A stretch of DNA of 64,000 bases from Porphyromonas gulae DSM 15663 (GTDB lineage: Bacteria > Bacteroidota > Bacteroidia > Bacteroidales > Porphyromonadaceae), in the NCBI RefSeq assembly GCF_000378065.1, contig NZ_KB899151.1, forward strand, positions 25,785 to 89,784, read 5' to 3'. A program made the translations under genes and the position numbers. Of the stretch, positions 1-7,473 are shown piece by piece; position 1 is the first letter of the stretch, and the number at the start of each line of letters is the position of its first letter. A model generated the notes under the pieces. That model saw nothing but the letters and a program-made list of their open reading frames with translations. It was not told the DNA's origin and did not search any database.

Positions 1-2
1 TA

Positions 3-251
3 GAAGAGATGTATGAGATACTTTTCACTGAGGAGGTTACCCAGTCCCAAGAGCGTATCAATGCGGTCTTTGACAACTTTTTCGACGAAGAGATTCACAA
101 GGAGAACGAAGTGTTTTTCGACCTCCTGAAGAAGTTTATCCACTCCATGCATCGCTCCGAAGATGCCCCCCGCAAGTTGAAAGACAAAAAGAAACTCCTG
201 CACGGCATCTTGCGCTACTGTCAATTTGTAACGGCTAAAAAAGAGAAATAA
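3..251 (+). CDS. cmr2: 3' end of a probable cmr2/cas10 gene (partial)
   Basis: The reading frame is open at the left edge of the window (the codons before the ATG at 9 are sense), so this is the end of a longer gene. The 80 or so visible residues are charged and helical, rich in Phe, Glu and Lys, and end in VTAKKEK. One base separates its stop from cmr3. In type III-B operons the gene directly before cmr3 is usually cmr2 (Cas10), whose C-terminal D4 domain is an alpha-helical bundle of this character. Cas10 is the large subunit of the Cmr complex and makes cyclic oligoadenylate when the complex binds target RNA. No HD or GGDD motif lies in the visible part, so the assignment rests on position and general character. 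Confidence 0.6.
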   Translation, partial: EEMYEILFTEEVTQSQERINAVFDNFFDEEIHKENEVFFDLLKKFIHSMHRSEDAPRKLKDKKKLLHGILRYCQFVTAKKEK

Positions 252-252
252 T

Positions 253-1488
253 ATGTCTACCTATACCTATCTTATTAAACTTACGCCTTTGGATAAGTTT
301 TTCTTTGGGCAGAAGAAAACCTTTGGCGATGACAATGCCAACTACTTCGTGTACTCCTCCCACTTTCCACAGCAAACCACCTTGTTGGGGCTTTTGCGCT
401 ATCAACTGTTGCAAATAGCAGGAGAGGAAATCTTCAAGGATAATAAAATCCAAGATGAACATAAAGCTGGCGAATTGATTGGCAAACAGAGTTTCTCTCC
501 ATTCGTCAAGGATAAGTTGCAGTTTGGTATTATCCAGTCGCTCTCTCCTGTCTTTATCATAGACAAGAAGAACAATGAGGGTAAGGAAGAGTACTTCCTA
601 CCTGTGGGTAGACGGTTTCAAAAGAAGGAAGAAGAAGCCCCATACAATCTCTTACACCTCTCCTATGAAGATGAATGCCCTCCCATCTTTGAGAGTAGAG
701 AGTCTCAAAAGGAGAAAGAAGAGGCTTATGACCCCAAGAAAGGGCTGGCATCTTGCTGGCTATCTTCCAATGGCACTACACTCCTTAACGAAGAGGACTT
801 TTTTATAAAAGATGAGCGCATCGGGATACGCAAAGATTATAAAGGGACTACGAACGACGATGCCTTCTTCCGTCAGAGATACTACCATTTCAAAAACTTC
901 AAAGAGGTAGTAGAGGACGAAGAGAATAAAGGGCGCAAGCAACCACCCGTGCGAGAGCACGACTTCTGCTTTGCCACTATTTTAGAAATAAAGAGAGAAA
1001 TCGAATACAAAGAGTTAGATAAGAGGTTAGATAAGAGAATTGTCTACCTCGGTGGAGAGCGACAACCTTTCCTTATGGAGGTAAGCGAAAAGACAGAGGA
1101 TCTCCAACTCAACATTAAGGGTTCTGCTCTTACGAGCGATGAGAAGCACTATACCGTGGTACTCCTATCCGATGCTAAGATTGAGCCTAATCACCTCAAG
1201 GGGGTAAAATTTGCAAGCACGGAAGTGAAAGACTTTGCCTGTTTGCTCACTCACGTAGGGACACGAAAGTTCTACAACAAGAAGAAGAAAAGAGAGGAGC
1301 AGTACCTCGAAAAAGATGAAACGGCTCTAAGTCATCAACATGAACTATATGCCAGAGGCTCCGTGTTTTACTTCGATACTGAAGATCAAGCAAATCAATT
1401 CTGTGAGGACCTCGAGAAAGTCCCCAACTTCTATACCATCGGCTATAATCGTGCTATCATCATCGAACCAACAAAAACAAAAAAATAA
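253..1488 (+). CDS. cmr3: Type III-B CRISPR module RAMP protein Cmr3
   Basis: 411 residues. Cmr3 is a RAMP-fold subunit that sits at the base of the Cmr complex, next to Cas10, and holds the 5' tag of the crRNA. The N-terminus has the typical Cmr3 start (LTPLDKFFFGQKKTFG, residues 10-25) followed by a glycine-containing helix TTLLGLLRYQLL near residues 41-52. The C-terminus ends with FYTIGYNRAIIIEP, matching the last beta strand and glycine loop of the family. The gene follows the probable cmr2 by one base and is followed by cmr4, so the order is the standard Cmr operon order. The coding sequence is A- and purine-rich compared with the cas6-RT-cas1 gene downstream. Confidence 0.88.
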   Translation: MSTYTYLIKLTPLDKFFFGQKKTFGDDNANYFVYSSHFPQQTTLLGLLRYQLLQIAGEEIFKDNKIQDEHKAGELIGKQSFSPFVKDKLQFGIIQSLSPVFIIDKKNNEGKEEYFLPVGRRFQKKEEEAPYNLLHLSYEDECPPIFESRESQKEKEEAYDPKKGLASCWLSSNGTTLLNEEDFFIKDERIGIRKDYKGTTNDDAFFRQRYYHFKNFKEVVEDEENKGRKQPPVREHDFCFATILEIKREIEYKELDKRLDKRIVYLGGERQPFLMEVSEKTEDLQLNIKGSALTSDEKHYTVVLLSDAKIEPNHLKGVKFASTEVKDFACLLTHVGTRKFYNKKKKREEQYLEKDETALSHQHELYARGSVFYFDTEDQANQFCEDLEKVPNFYTIGYNRAIIIEPTKTKK

Positions 1489-1501
1489 CAACAATCAGAA
1501 T

Positions 1502-2230
1502 ATGAAAACAGCAGCTTATATGATCCGTTGCCTTACCAATATGCATGTGGGTAAGGGAGATGCCACCTACGAAGTGGTGGACAAATGTGTACAACGAGAT
1601 GTAACCACAGGGATGCCCTGCATCTACTCCTCCAGCCTCAAAGGGGCTTTGAGACAGTTCTTTTCGAAGCAAGGCTTTGCCGACATCAAGCATGTGTTTG
1701 GATCTGATGTGAGCAGGGATGTAAAAGACGAAAGCAAGGGTAATGAGAGTGATAATAGTAATGAGGAGAATCCCAAAGAGCATAGCGTTGGCAACTTCAC
1801 TTTTTTCCAGGCCAACCTATTAGCCTATCCTGTTCAGACAACTCAAGAGGGTGCCACTTACATCCTGAAAACAAATAAAACCCTGCAAGAGCCTATAACG
1901 GAGTTAGCAAACCTTCTTTCTGCTCCATCGAATATTGAAGCTCTGTTACCTAAAGGGATTGAAAAGGATTTATCCAATGAGGCCCTCGAGCAACTCCCGG
2001 TCATAGCCCGCAACAAATTGGAGAATGGGAAGAGTGAGAACCTATGGTACGAAGAGGTCGTGCCTGCCGAGAGCCGTTTTGTCTTCTTCGTATCCTACGA
2101 TAATGAAGAGATCTTTGCGAAGTTCGACAAGATAATCCAAGAGAAAGTCATCCAAATAGGTGCCAATGGCTCTATTGGTTATGGTTTTTGCAAGATTACT
2201 AACCTTAAAGATTCCTCTCAAAATGAATAA
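1502..2230 (+). CDS. cmr4: Type III-B CRISPR module RAMP protein Cmr4
   Basis: 242 residues, taking the ATG at 1502, which begins MKTAAYMIRCLTNMHVGKGD as in the family; a longer in-frame ORF from 1340 would overlap cmr3 and has no family match in its extension. Cmr4 forms the helical backbone of the complex and cuts target RNA at 6-nt intervals. The N-terminal RAMP signature is present, with Asp27 in VVDKCVQRD matching the catalytic Asp of characterised Cmr4 proteins, followed by SSSLKGALR (about 42-50). A low-complexity acidic stretch lies near residues 62-85. The glycine loop QIGANGSIGYGF is near the C-terminus. It is a little shorter than many Cmr4 proteins (about 290 residues). Confidence 0.88.
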   Translation: MKTAAYMIRCLTNMHVGKGDATYEVVDKCVQRDVTTGMPCIYSSSLKGALRQFFSKQGFADIKHVFGSDVSRDVKDESKGNESDNSNEENPKEHSVGNFTFFQANLLAYPVQTTQEGATYILKTNKTLQEPITELANLLSAPSNIEALLPKGIEKDLSNEALEQLPVIARNKLENGKSENLWYEEVVPAESRFVFFVSYDNEEIFAKFDKIIQEKVIQIGANGSIGYGFCKITNLKDSSQNE

Positions 2231-2666
2231 GAAGACTATACAGGATTTGATACCCAAGGCTATGCAGGCCATTGAGGGAGTGGGTATTGTTGGCAAGGAT
2301 AAGAAGTTCGAGAAAGTCCACGAGGGATATATCAATGCTCTTGGCCCTAATATCATTCAGTCGGGACTTCTCCCTACGCTCATATTCTACAATAAGGATA
2401 AGCGAGAGCTATGGCTTAAAGCGCTATACTATATGGAAGTCATAAGCAACGATACAGACCCCACAGCCATTATACAACTAATTATAAAAGAGGTGGATAA
2501 TGAAAGTAAGCCAGAGAAAACTATAAAAGAGTTAGAGGGCAAAGCCAAGGAGTGGGAGCGCAAAATACTTGAGTATGCGGTGGCTCTCAAGCTGGCGCTT
2601 AGGACTTTTGTTGCTGAAGAACCTGAGACAAGCAATACAGAACAACAAAAAGGAGGTGCACAATGA
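2223..2666 (+). CDS. cmr5: Type III-B CRISPR module small subunit Cmr5
   Basis: 147 residues starting MNKKTIQDLIPKAMQ. Cmr5 is the small all-helical subunit that forms the inner filament of the Cmr complex along the crRNA-target duplex. The sequence is predicted helical throughout and carries the family-like segment IIQSGLLPTLIFYNKDK (about residues 44-60). The start codon at 2223 lies within the last 8 bases of cmr4, an overlap that suggests translational coupling. An in-frame ATG at 2160 lies inside cmr4 and adds residues that do not look like the family. The end overlaps cmr6 by four bases (ATGA). Confidence 0.85.
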   Translation: MNKKTIQDLIPKAMQAIEGVGIVGKDKKFEKVHEGYINALGPNIIQSGLLPTLIFYNKDKRELWLKALYYMEVISNDTDPTAIIQLIIKEVDNESKPEKTIKELEGKAKEWERKILEYAVALKLALRTFVAEEPETSNTEQQKGGAQ

Positions 2667-3427
2667 ATTTTGGATACTGGTACTATCGAGAGTATTTCAA
2701 TACGATAAAACTCAATAGTGAGGGCATTGTAACCAACTTCTCTACGTTCAATAAAGGAAAGAATGATAAATTAAATGAGGAGCCCCTACCTCCCTACAAC
2801 GAAGAAGTGAATATCCAGGGGATAAAGAGCTTCGAGCTAAAGACCTGCTATCCGGGGTTGCTCTGTGGTGTGGGCTATCATCACGAGATAAACAAACCTG
2901 CGGATGAAAAGGGTAAGAAGGTTGAGGGGGATAAGGAAGATGACGCACCGGAGGTTTACAACCTTGGGATGTACTTTGATTATACATCGGGTTTGCCCGT
3001 TATCCCCGGTTCTTCTATCAAAGGGATGCTACGCTCTGCCATCGAAGAGTGGGACTTCCTTGCAGATTATAAACCCAACAGCGGAGTTACACGTGAAGAA
3101 ATTATTAAGACTGTGTTTGAGGGAGAAGGGCTTTCCATTTATGACAGAGACATATTCCTCGATGCTATCCCGATAAAAGCAGATAACAAACTCTTTGGAG
3201 AGGACTATATCACGCACCATCCCAATCCTCTGCAAAACCCTAATCCTGTACGTTTCTTGAGAGTCAATCCGGGTGTAACCTATAAGTTTCGCTTTATCCT
3301 GAAAGCTCATGGAGAGAAACTAACGGTAGACTTTAAGACAAAGCTCTTCGAAGCTATTATCTGCACTTTTGGTCTCGGGGCCAAGACCAATGTCGGCTAC
3401 GGGCAATTCGTAAAACCTCAGAAGTAG
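2663..3427 (+). CDS. cmr6: Type III-B CRISPR module RAMP protein Cmr6
   Basis: 254 residues. Cmr6 is a RAMP subunit that caps the Cmr filament near the 3' end of the crRNA. The key motif GLPVIPGSSIKGMLRSAIEE lies at about residues 111-130 and is the RAMP helix with the conserved SSIKG. FLDAIPIKADNKLFGEDYITHHP follows in the middle, and the glycine-rich loop GLGAKTNVGYGQF is at the very end. A lysine- and acid-rich insert (about 75-95) separates the first strand from the motif. The four-base overlap with cmr5 shows a single operon. No cmr1 is visible; if present it lies left of the window. Confidence 0.88.
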   Translation: MNFGYWYYREYFNTIKLNSEGIVTNFSTFNKGKNDKLNEEPLPPYNEEVNIQGIKSFELKTCYPGLLCGVGYHHEINKPADEKGKKVEGDKEDDAPEVYNLGMYFDYTSGLPVIPGSSIKGMLRSAIEEWDFLADYKPNSGVTREEIIKTVFEGEGLSIYDRDIFLDAIPIKADNKLFGEDYITHHPNPLQNPNPVRFLRVNPGVTYKFRFILKAHGEKLTVDFKTKLFEAIICTFGLGAKTNVGYGQFVKPQK

Positions 3428-3482
3428 GATTACGGCCGGTTGCCTCTCCATCGGGTCGTTTTTCCTCAGCAAAGAGTTTTGT

Positions 3483-6400
3483 ATGCCACTCTCCACAGAT
3501 TCGTTGCCGATCTTCTTGTCGGACTTCACCGCCTACCATTTTAGCGTTCGTTTCAGAGCCGAACGTGCTATTGCCTTCGAACGCAAATGGTATTTCATGC
3601 CTCGGTTTGCATTGGGCAATGCCCTCAAAAATAGTAAGCAGTACGCCTACCTCTATGGGCAGATATTCAAGCCACAAGAGGAAGACGCGGACGAAAGCAA
3701 GGGACCGGGCAACACCTCGCGCCTGATCATTCGAGCCGACAAACCCTCCCGGAAGTCTCTGGAGGCAGGCGAAGCCATGGATCTGTACATTACCGTCGTA
3801 ACGAGAGATCCTCTGCTGGTCGGAGACTTTCTCTCTTTCCTTCCGGAATGGCAGGCGTACAACTTCTTTCGGGAAAATAATCTCACGTACGACTCCTATC
3901 GCCTGTACAATCCCACGACAGAGAAATACGAGTCCGGGCTGAGGGTAGAGGATGCAGCACTTACGGTAGACTTCTTCTCTCGGCAAGCAATCCGTTGGGG
4001 CGAAATCCTTGCTGTGCGCTTTCTGTCTCCGGCCAGTATCAAGGTAGATCAAATACTGTCCGCGGAAATACCCTACTCGCGTCTGATGAATAGACTCTCA
4101 CGACGTCTGTATGAGCTATATACCCAATACCTGAGCAGGGGAGAGACTTCTGTGGAGCGATATGTTTTCCCCGATCACGATGGGCTGATTTACTCCCAGA
4201 TAAGTATGCCACGCAAGGCTACTATCAAGGAAAACAGACAGTACGACATGTCCGGCATATTGGGTCAGCTCTTCTACCGTGTTCCCTACGATCCCGTAGC
4301 AGCCCTCATGCTCTCGATGGCGCATTGGGTGCATATAGGCAATCATACAATTGTGGGGAATGGTCAGATCGAGAGCACTCCGGTCAACGATGCCTTGTAC
4401 CGCAAGTGGCTCTCTTCTTTGGCTGCGGATCGTGACCTTCCCATGGCAGAAGCGGAGCGACAAGATTTGTTGGAAGCCCTACGTGTTTGCAGCTATATAC
4501 CGCAGCCTTATCACTCGGTGAACATACCCAAGGGGGATGGCTCTTACCGGCAGCTACATATCCCTTCGGCAGTGGATCTACACTTGCAGAGAAGCCTGGC
4601 CGGCATACTCTATCCGATCACCGAGTCTTTATCCATTGCACAGAGCTATGCCTATCGCAAGGGAAAGGGGGCTGTGGCTGCCATTCGTAAAGTGCAGCAT
4701 CTGCTGGATTCTCTGGATGAGAACTATACAGTGGTGCGCTGCGATATAGACAACTTCTTCGATTCCATCCCTGTCCCCTCTCTATTGCAGAAAGTCCTGA
4801 GAACGACCGAAGATCCCCTCCTGACCCGTATGTTGAGCCTCTGGATGAAATCCGGAGTCGTAGACCGCACGCAGCAATATACTCCTGCATCCTCCGGCAT
4901 CCCACAGGGAAGCCCTCTGGCCCCTCTGCTTTCCAACCTCTACTTGGAAGACACGGATCGCTACATTGCCGGGCATATAACAACCGAATTTATCCGCTAT
5001 GCCGACGACCTGCTACTCTTTTTGCCGGAGAGAGCGGATCCGCTGAAGGCTCTCCAAGACCTGAGCGAACATTTGAAGTCCCGCAAAGGGCTGAAGCTGA
5101 ACAGGGACTTTGTCGTATCGAGCATAAAAAGCTCTTTCAGTTTCCTCGGTATCACGTTCCGTGCAGATGGTTCAAGGTGTATGAGCCGGGACAAGACGGA
5201 GGGGCTCAAACGCAAGATCGCACTCGCGCTCCATCGCGACACCGAAAACTTCTCAGCCCTCTCGGAGACGATCCAGGGCATGGAGCAGTACTACCGCAAA
5301 CTGCTCGAAAAGGTAGACATAGAGGCCATTGACAAAGCGGCCGCCGCTGTCTATGCCGCTCACATCGCATCACTGCCGACCTCCGAGGCTCGGAAAAAGG
5401 CCAAGGACAATCTGCTACGGCTGGGCTTTCTCTCTTCGGAAACGGCCCAACAGACTCTTCGAGAGGCTATGCGGCAGACAGTGCTCCCAAGTGCAGACCC
5501 TTTCCCGATAAAGAAAGAGAGCGAGATCCTGCGTGAGCAGCACAAAAGACATTTGCAAGAGAGGGAAGAGATATTCGACTTGGTGGTTACCGAGCCCGGA
5601 GCTTTCATCGGTATCAGTCGCAACCACGTGCTTGTAAGGAAGTATGGGAAGACAATCTGCAAACGACCTGCCGCACGGATAGAGCAGATCAGCATCATCA
5701 GTGACGGAGTCTCTCTCAGCAGTAACGTCACCAAATACTGCAGGAAGAAGAATATCAGAGTCATATTCTACAATGCAACGGGCCAAGCCTATGCCTCTCT
5801 CGACGGCATGAATACCATCTTGCCCTCCGTGATGGAAGCCCAGATGCGCCTGAGCGAAGAGAAGAAGCAGGAGTTCATCCTCGCTCTTATCCGGAACAAG
5901 GTTCGCAATCAGGGCAAACTCCTGCGCTACTACCACAAGTATTATCGCCACGACAAAGAGCTGAAAGAACCTCTCTCCAACGCTATCGCCGAGCTAAAGC
6001 AGCTGGAAGATATACCTATAGCGGAGGGCAGCTCCCTTGCGGACTTCCGACAGCATGCCATGCTTCATGAAGCACGCTGCGCACAAGTCTATTGGAGGGC
6101 ATTCGCTCTGCTGGTGCATCGCTCCGGACATGAATTTGAGGGGAGAGAGCACAAGGGAGCCGAGGGATTGGTCAATCAGATGCTAAACTATGGCTACGCA
6201 ATCCTCCGGAGCTATGTGATGAAGACAATAGACCTTTGGCAGCTCAACCCGAATATCGGTATCCTGCACAGCACGCAAGACAATAGACCGGCCCTGTGCT
6301 TCGACCTCATGGAGCAATACCGGGCCTTTGTCGTCGATAGGAGCATCCTCGCCCTACTGGCCAAGGGGGAAGATGTGGGGCAGGATAACAAAGGGCTGTT

Positions 6401-6578
6401 GGATATGTCTACACGCAGCCGCATCATAACGAAGATAAACGAACGCTGGTTTGCTACCGAATACTATCGATCCGGGGAAAAGCTTTTCTCCGATATTATG
6501 AAGCTGCAAACCAAAGACGTGAGAGCCTTTTGCTGTGGCAAGGTGAAGCGCATCAAATTCTATACCCCCAAATGGTAG
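3483..6578 (+). CDS. cas1: Cas6-reverse transcriptase-Cas1 fusion protein
   Basis: 1031 residues with three modules. Residues 1 to about 300 resemble the Cas6-like crRNA-processing domain found in such fusions (LSDFTAYHFSVRFRAERAI at the start). Residues 334 to about 600 are a reverse transcriptase of the group II intron type: motif A DIDNFFDS with Asp421, the SSGIPQGSPLAPLLSNLYL motif near 473, and the catalytic YADD at 506-509. Residues 698-1031 are Cas1, with Glu863 (HEARCAQVYW), His929 (GILHS), Asp941 and Glu944 (FDLMEQYR) as metal ligands. Related RT-Cas1 proteins copy RNA into new CRISPR spacers, and Cas6 would mature the crRNA. All catalytic residues of the RT and Cas1 modules are intact. 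The gene begins 55 bases after cmr6 and is followed by cas2. The Cas6 active site cannot be assigned by eye. Confidence 0.92.
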   Translation: MPLSTDSLPIFLSDFTAYHFSVRFRAERAIAFERKWYFMPRFALGNALKNSKQYAYLYGQIFKPQEEDADESKGPGNTSRLIIRADKPSRKSLEAGEAMDLYITVVTRDPLLVGDFLSFLPEWQAYNFFRENNLTYDSYRLYNPTTEKYESGLRVEDAALTVDFFSRQAIRWGEILAVRFLSPASIKVDQILSAEIPYSRLMNRLSRRLYELYTQYLSRGETSVERYVFPDHDGLIYSQISMPRKATIKENRQYDMSGILGQLFYRVPYDPVAALMLSMAHWVHIGNHTIVGNGQIESTPVNDALYRKWLSSLAADRDLPMAEAERQDLLEALRVCSYIPQPYHSVNIPKGDGSYRQLHIPSAVDLHLQRSLAGILYPITESLSIAQSYAYRKGKGAVAAIRKVQHLLDSLDENYTVVRCDIDNFFDSIPVPSLLQKVLRTTEDPLLTRMLSLWMKSGVVDRTQQYTPASSGIPQGSPLAPLLSNLYLEDTDRYIAGHITTEFIRYADDLLLFLPERADPLKALQDLSEHLKSRKGLKLNRDFVVSSIKSSFSFLGITFRADGSRCMSRDKTEGLKRKIALALHRDTENFSALSETIQGMEQYYRKLLEKVDIEAIDKAAAAVYAAHIASLPTSEARKKAKDNLLRLGFLSSETAQQTLREAMRQTVLPSADPFPIKKESEILREQHKRHLQEREEIFDLVVTEPGAFIGISRNHVLVRKYGKTICKRPAARIEQISIISDGVSLSSNVTKYCRKKNIRVIFYNATGQAYASLDGMNTILPSVMEAQMRLSEEKKQEFILALIRNKVRNQGKLLRYYHKYYRHDKELKEPLSNAIAELKQLEDIPIAEGSSLADFRQHAMLHEARCAQVYWRAFALLVHRSGHEFEGREHKGAEGLVNQMLNYGYAILRSYVMKTIDLWQLNPNIGILHSTQDNRPALCFDLMEQYRAFVVDRSILALLAKGEDVGQDNKGLLDMSTRSRIITKINERWFATEYYRSGEKLFSDIMKLQTKDVRAFCCGKVKRIKFYTPKW

Positions 6579-6598
6579 ACCGAGAGCGGGAAAGAGCT

Positions 6599-6913
6599 AT
6601 GAACGACAAAAAACTATTGGTTGCATACGACATATCCTCCAACAGACGAAGGCGCAAGGTCGCTCGGATATTGGAGCAGTGTGGTGTACGCATCAATAAA
6701 TCGGTATTCATCTGCAGCCTGCGAGAGCTGACCATGGACAAGTTGGTAGAGGCTGTTACCTCACAGACGGCTAAGAGAGACAAGGTGTTTTTTCTTCCTC
6801 TCTGTCAGCATTGTTATACCGCAGCTTGGATGAGCGGACATCCGACCCCACCCAAGAGCCGGAGGAAAAGGCTCACTATACATACACAGTCCGTAAGGCT
6901 ATTAAGACGCTAA
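6599..6913 (+). CDS. cas2: CRISPR-associated endonuclease Cas2, reading into the first CRISPR repeat
   Basis: 104 residues from the ATG at 6599 (MNDKKLLVAYDISSNRRRRK). Cas2 dimers bridge Cas1 dimers in the spacer-integration complex. The ferredoxin-like fold begins with LLVAYDIS carrying the conserved Asp11. An in-frame ATG at 6572 would add nine residues, but the family normally starts one or two residues before the first strand. The first 91 residues are ordinary Cas2. The frame then enters the first repeat exactly on a codon boundary at 6872: residues 92-103 are read from the repeat, residue 104 spans the repeat-spacer junction, and the TAA at 6911-6913 lies in spacer 1. The repeat has no stop in this frame, so the end of the protein is set by the first spacer. 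Confidence 0.88.
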   Translation: MNDKKLLVAYDISSNRRRRKVARILEQCGVRINKSVFICSLRELTMDKLVEAVTSQTAKRDKVFFLPLCQHCYTAAWMSGHPTPPKSRRKRLTIHTQSVRLLRR

Positions 6914-7127
6914 ACCCATAACATACCAATTCATATCAATAATTCTCACTATACATACACAGTCCGTAAGGCTATTAAGACTAGATGCCAGTAAACCTTG
7001 AGACTTCGGCTTTTGCTCTCACTATACATACACAGTCCGTAAGGCTATTAAGACTTCAATAAATGTGGATTGACATTGCCCCTTGTAGCCCTCACTATAC
7101 ATACACAGTCTGTAAGGCTATTAAGAC
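6872..7127 (+). CRISPR. CRISPR array, four 37-nt repeats and three 36-nt spacers
   Basis: Repeats are at 6872-6908, 6945-6981, 7018-7054 and 7091-7127. They begin CTCACTATAC and end GGCTATTAAGAC. The first three are identical; the last has one C-to-T change, as is typical of the trailer end. Spacers are at 6909-6944, 6982-7017 and 7055-7090, all 36 nt. The repeat contains a small hairpin, AGTC/GGCT around a five-base loop, with a G.U pair only when read on the + strand. The last eight bases ATTAAGAC resemble the ATTGAAAC-type 5' tag of type III crRNAs. Both points favour transcription on the + strand, with the leader end abutting cas2. No separate leader exists between cas2 and the first repeat, so the leader would have to lie in the cas2 coding region. 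Confidence 0.95.
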
Positions 7128-7249
7128 TCTTGATGCTCTACTCATCATCACTTGGACTTTCCAAGTTAGATTTTGGAGCGGTTAATATTGTGTTTTGCAC
7201 AAGATAAGAGCATAATCACAGCCTTCCGCTTGTGTGCGAGCCAAGGCCG

Positions 7250-7430
7250 TTTGCGCACCATAATTTTCTATTTCGATGCTCCGAAAAACGTGGCGCGAGA
7301 TTTTTTTCGCTGTGGTTCGAGAATTTTTTACTTCCCGTGCCACAGCGAAAAAAATCCCGCGCCGCTTTTCCCGAAAACACGCGCCACAATCGCAGCAATT
7401 GCGGTTCGAGAAAATCCGATCGGAATAATT
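7250..7430 (-). repeat. Dispersed palindromic repeat, copy 1
   Basis: About 180 bases that match, in reverse orientation, the element at 44599-44777 and more loosely the one near 34090-34212. Its centre is an inverted repeat with arms TTTTTTTCGCTGTGG and CCACAGCGAAAAAAA about 28 bases apart, and the outer parts carry further GGCGCG/CGCGCC motifs. It sits between the CRISPR array and the fic gene. The bases from 7128 to 7249 hold nothing I recognise. ORFs across this element (for example 7173-7469) are by-products of the repeat. It may be a small non-autonomous mobile element, but I could not delimit target-site duplications. Confidence 0.7.
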
Positions 7431-7473
7431 GAAATCCGAGACTTCCGAGACCTCCGAAGCCGGTTCTAAGCTC

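Noticed and set aside
6530..6598. A longer start for cas2 at 6530
   Set aside because: It overlaps the fusion gene's end; Cas2 proteins normally begin just before the first strand, which fits the ATG at 6599.
7128..7249. A leader or further repeats to the right of the CRISPR array
   Set aside because: No repeat-like sequence or leader-like AT-rich promoter block was visible after 7127.
7375..7440. A tRNA T-loop-like GGTTCGA sequence
   Set aside because: It is part of the dispersed repeat and no cloverleaf can be drawn around it.
7173..7469. A 98-residue ORF with residues resembling ORFs near 34 and 44.7 kb
   Set aside because: The similarity comes from the dispersed palindromic repeat, not from a coding gene; frames and orientation differ between copies.
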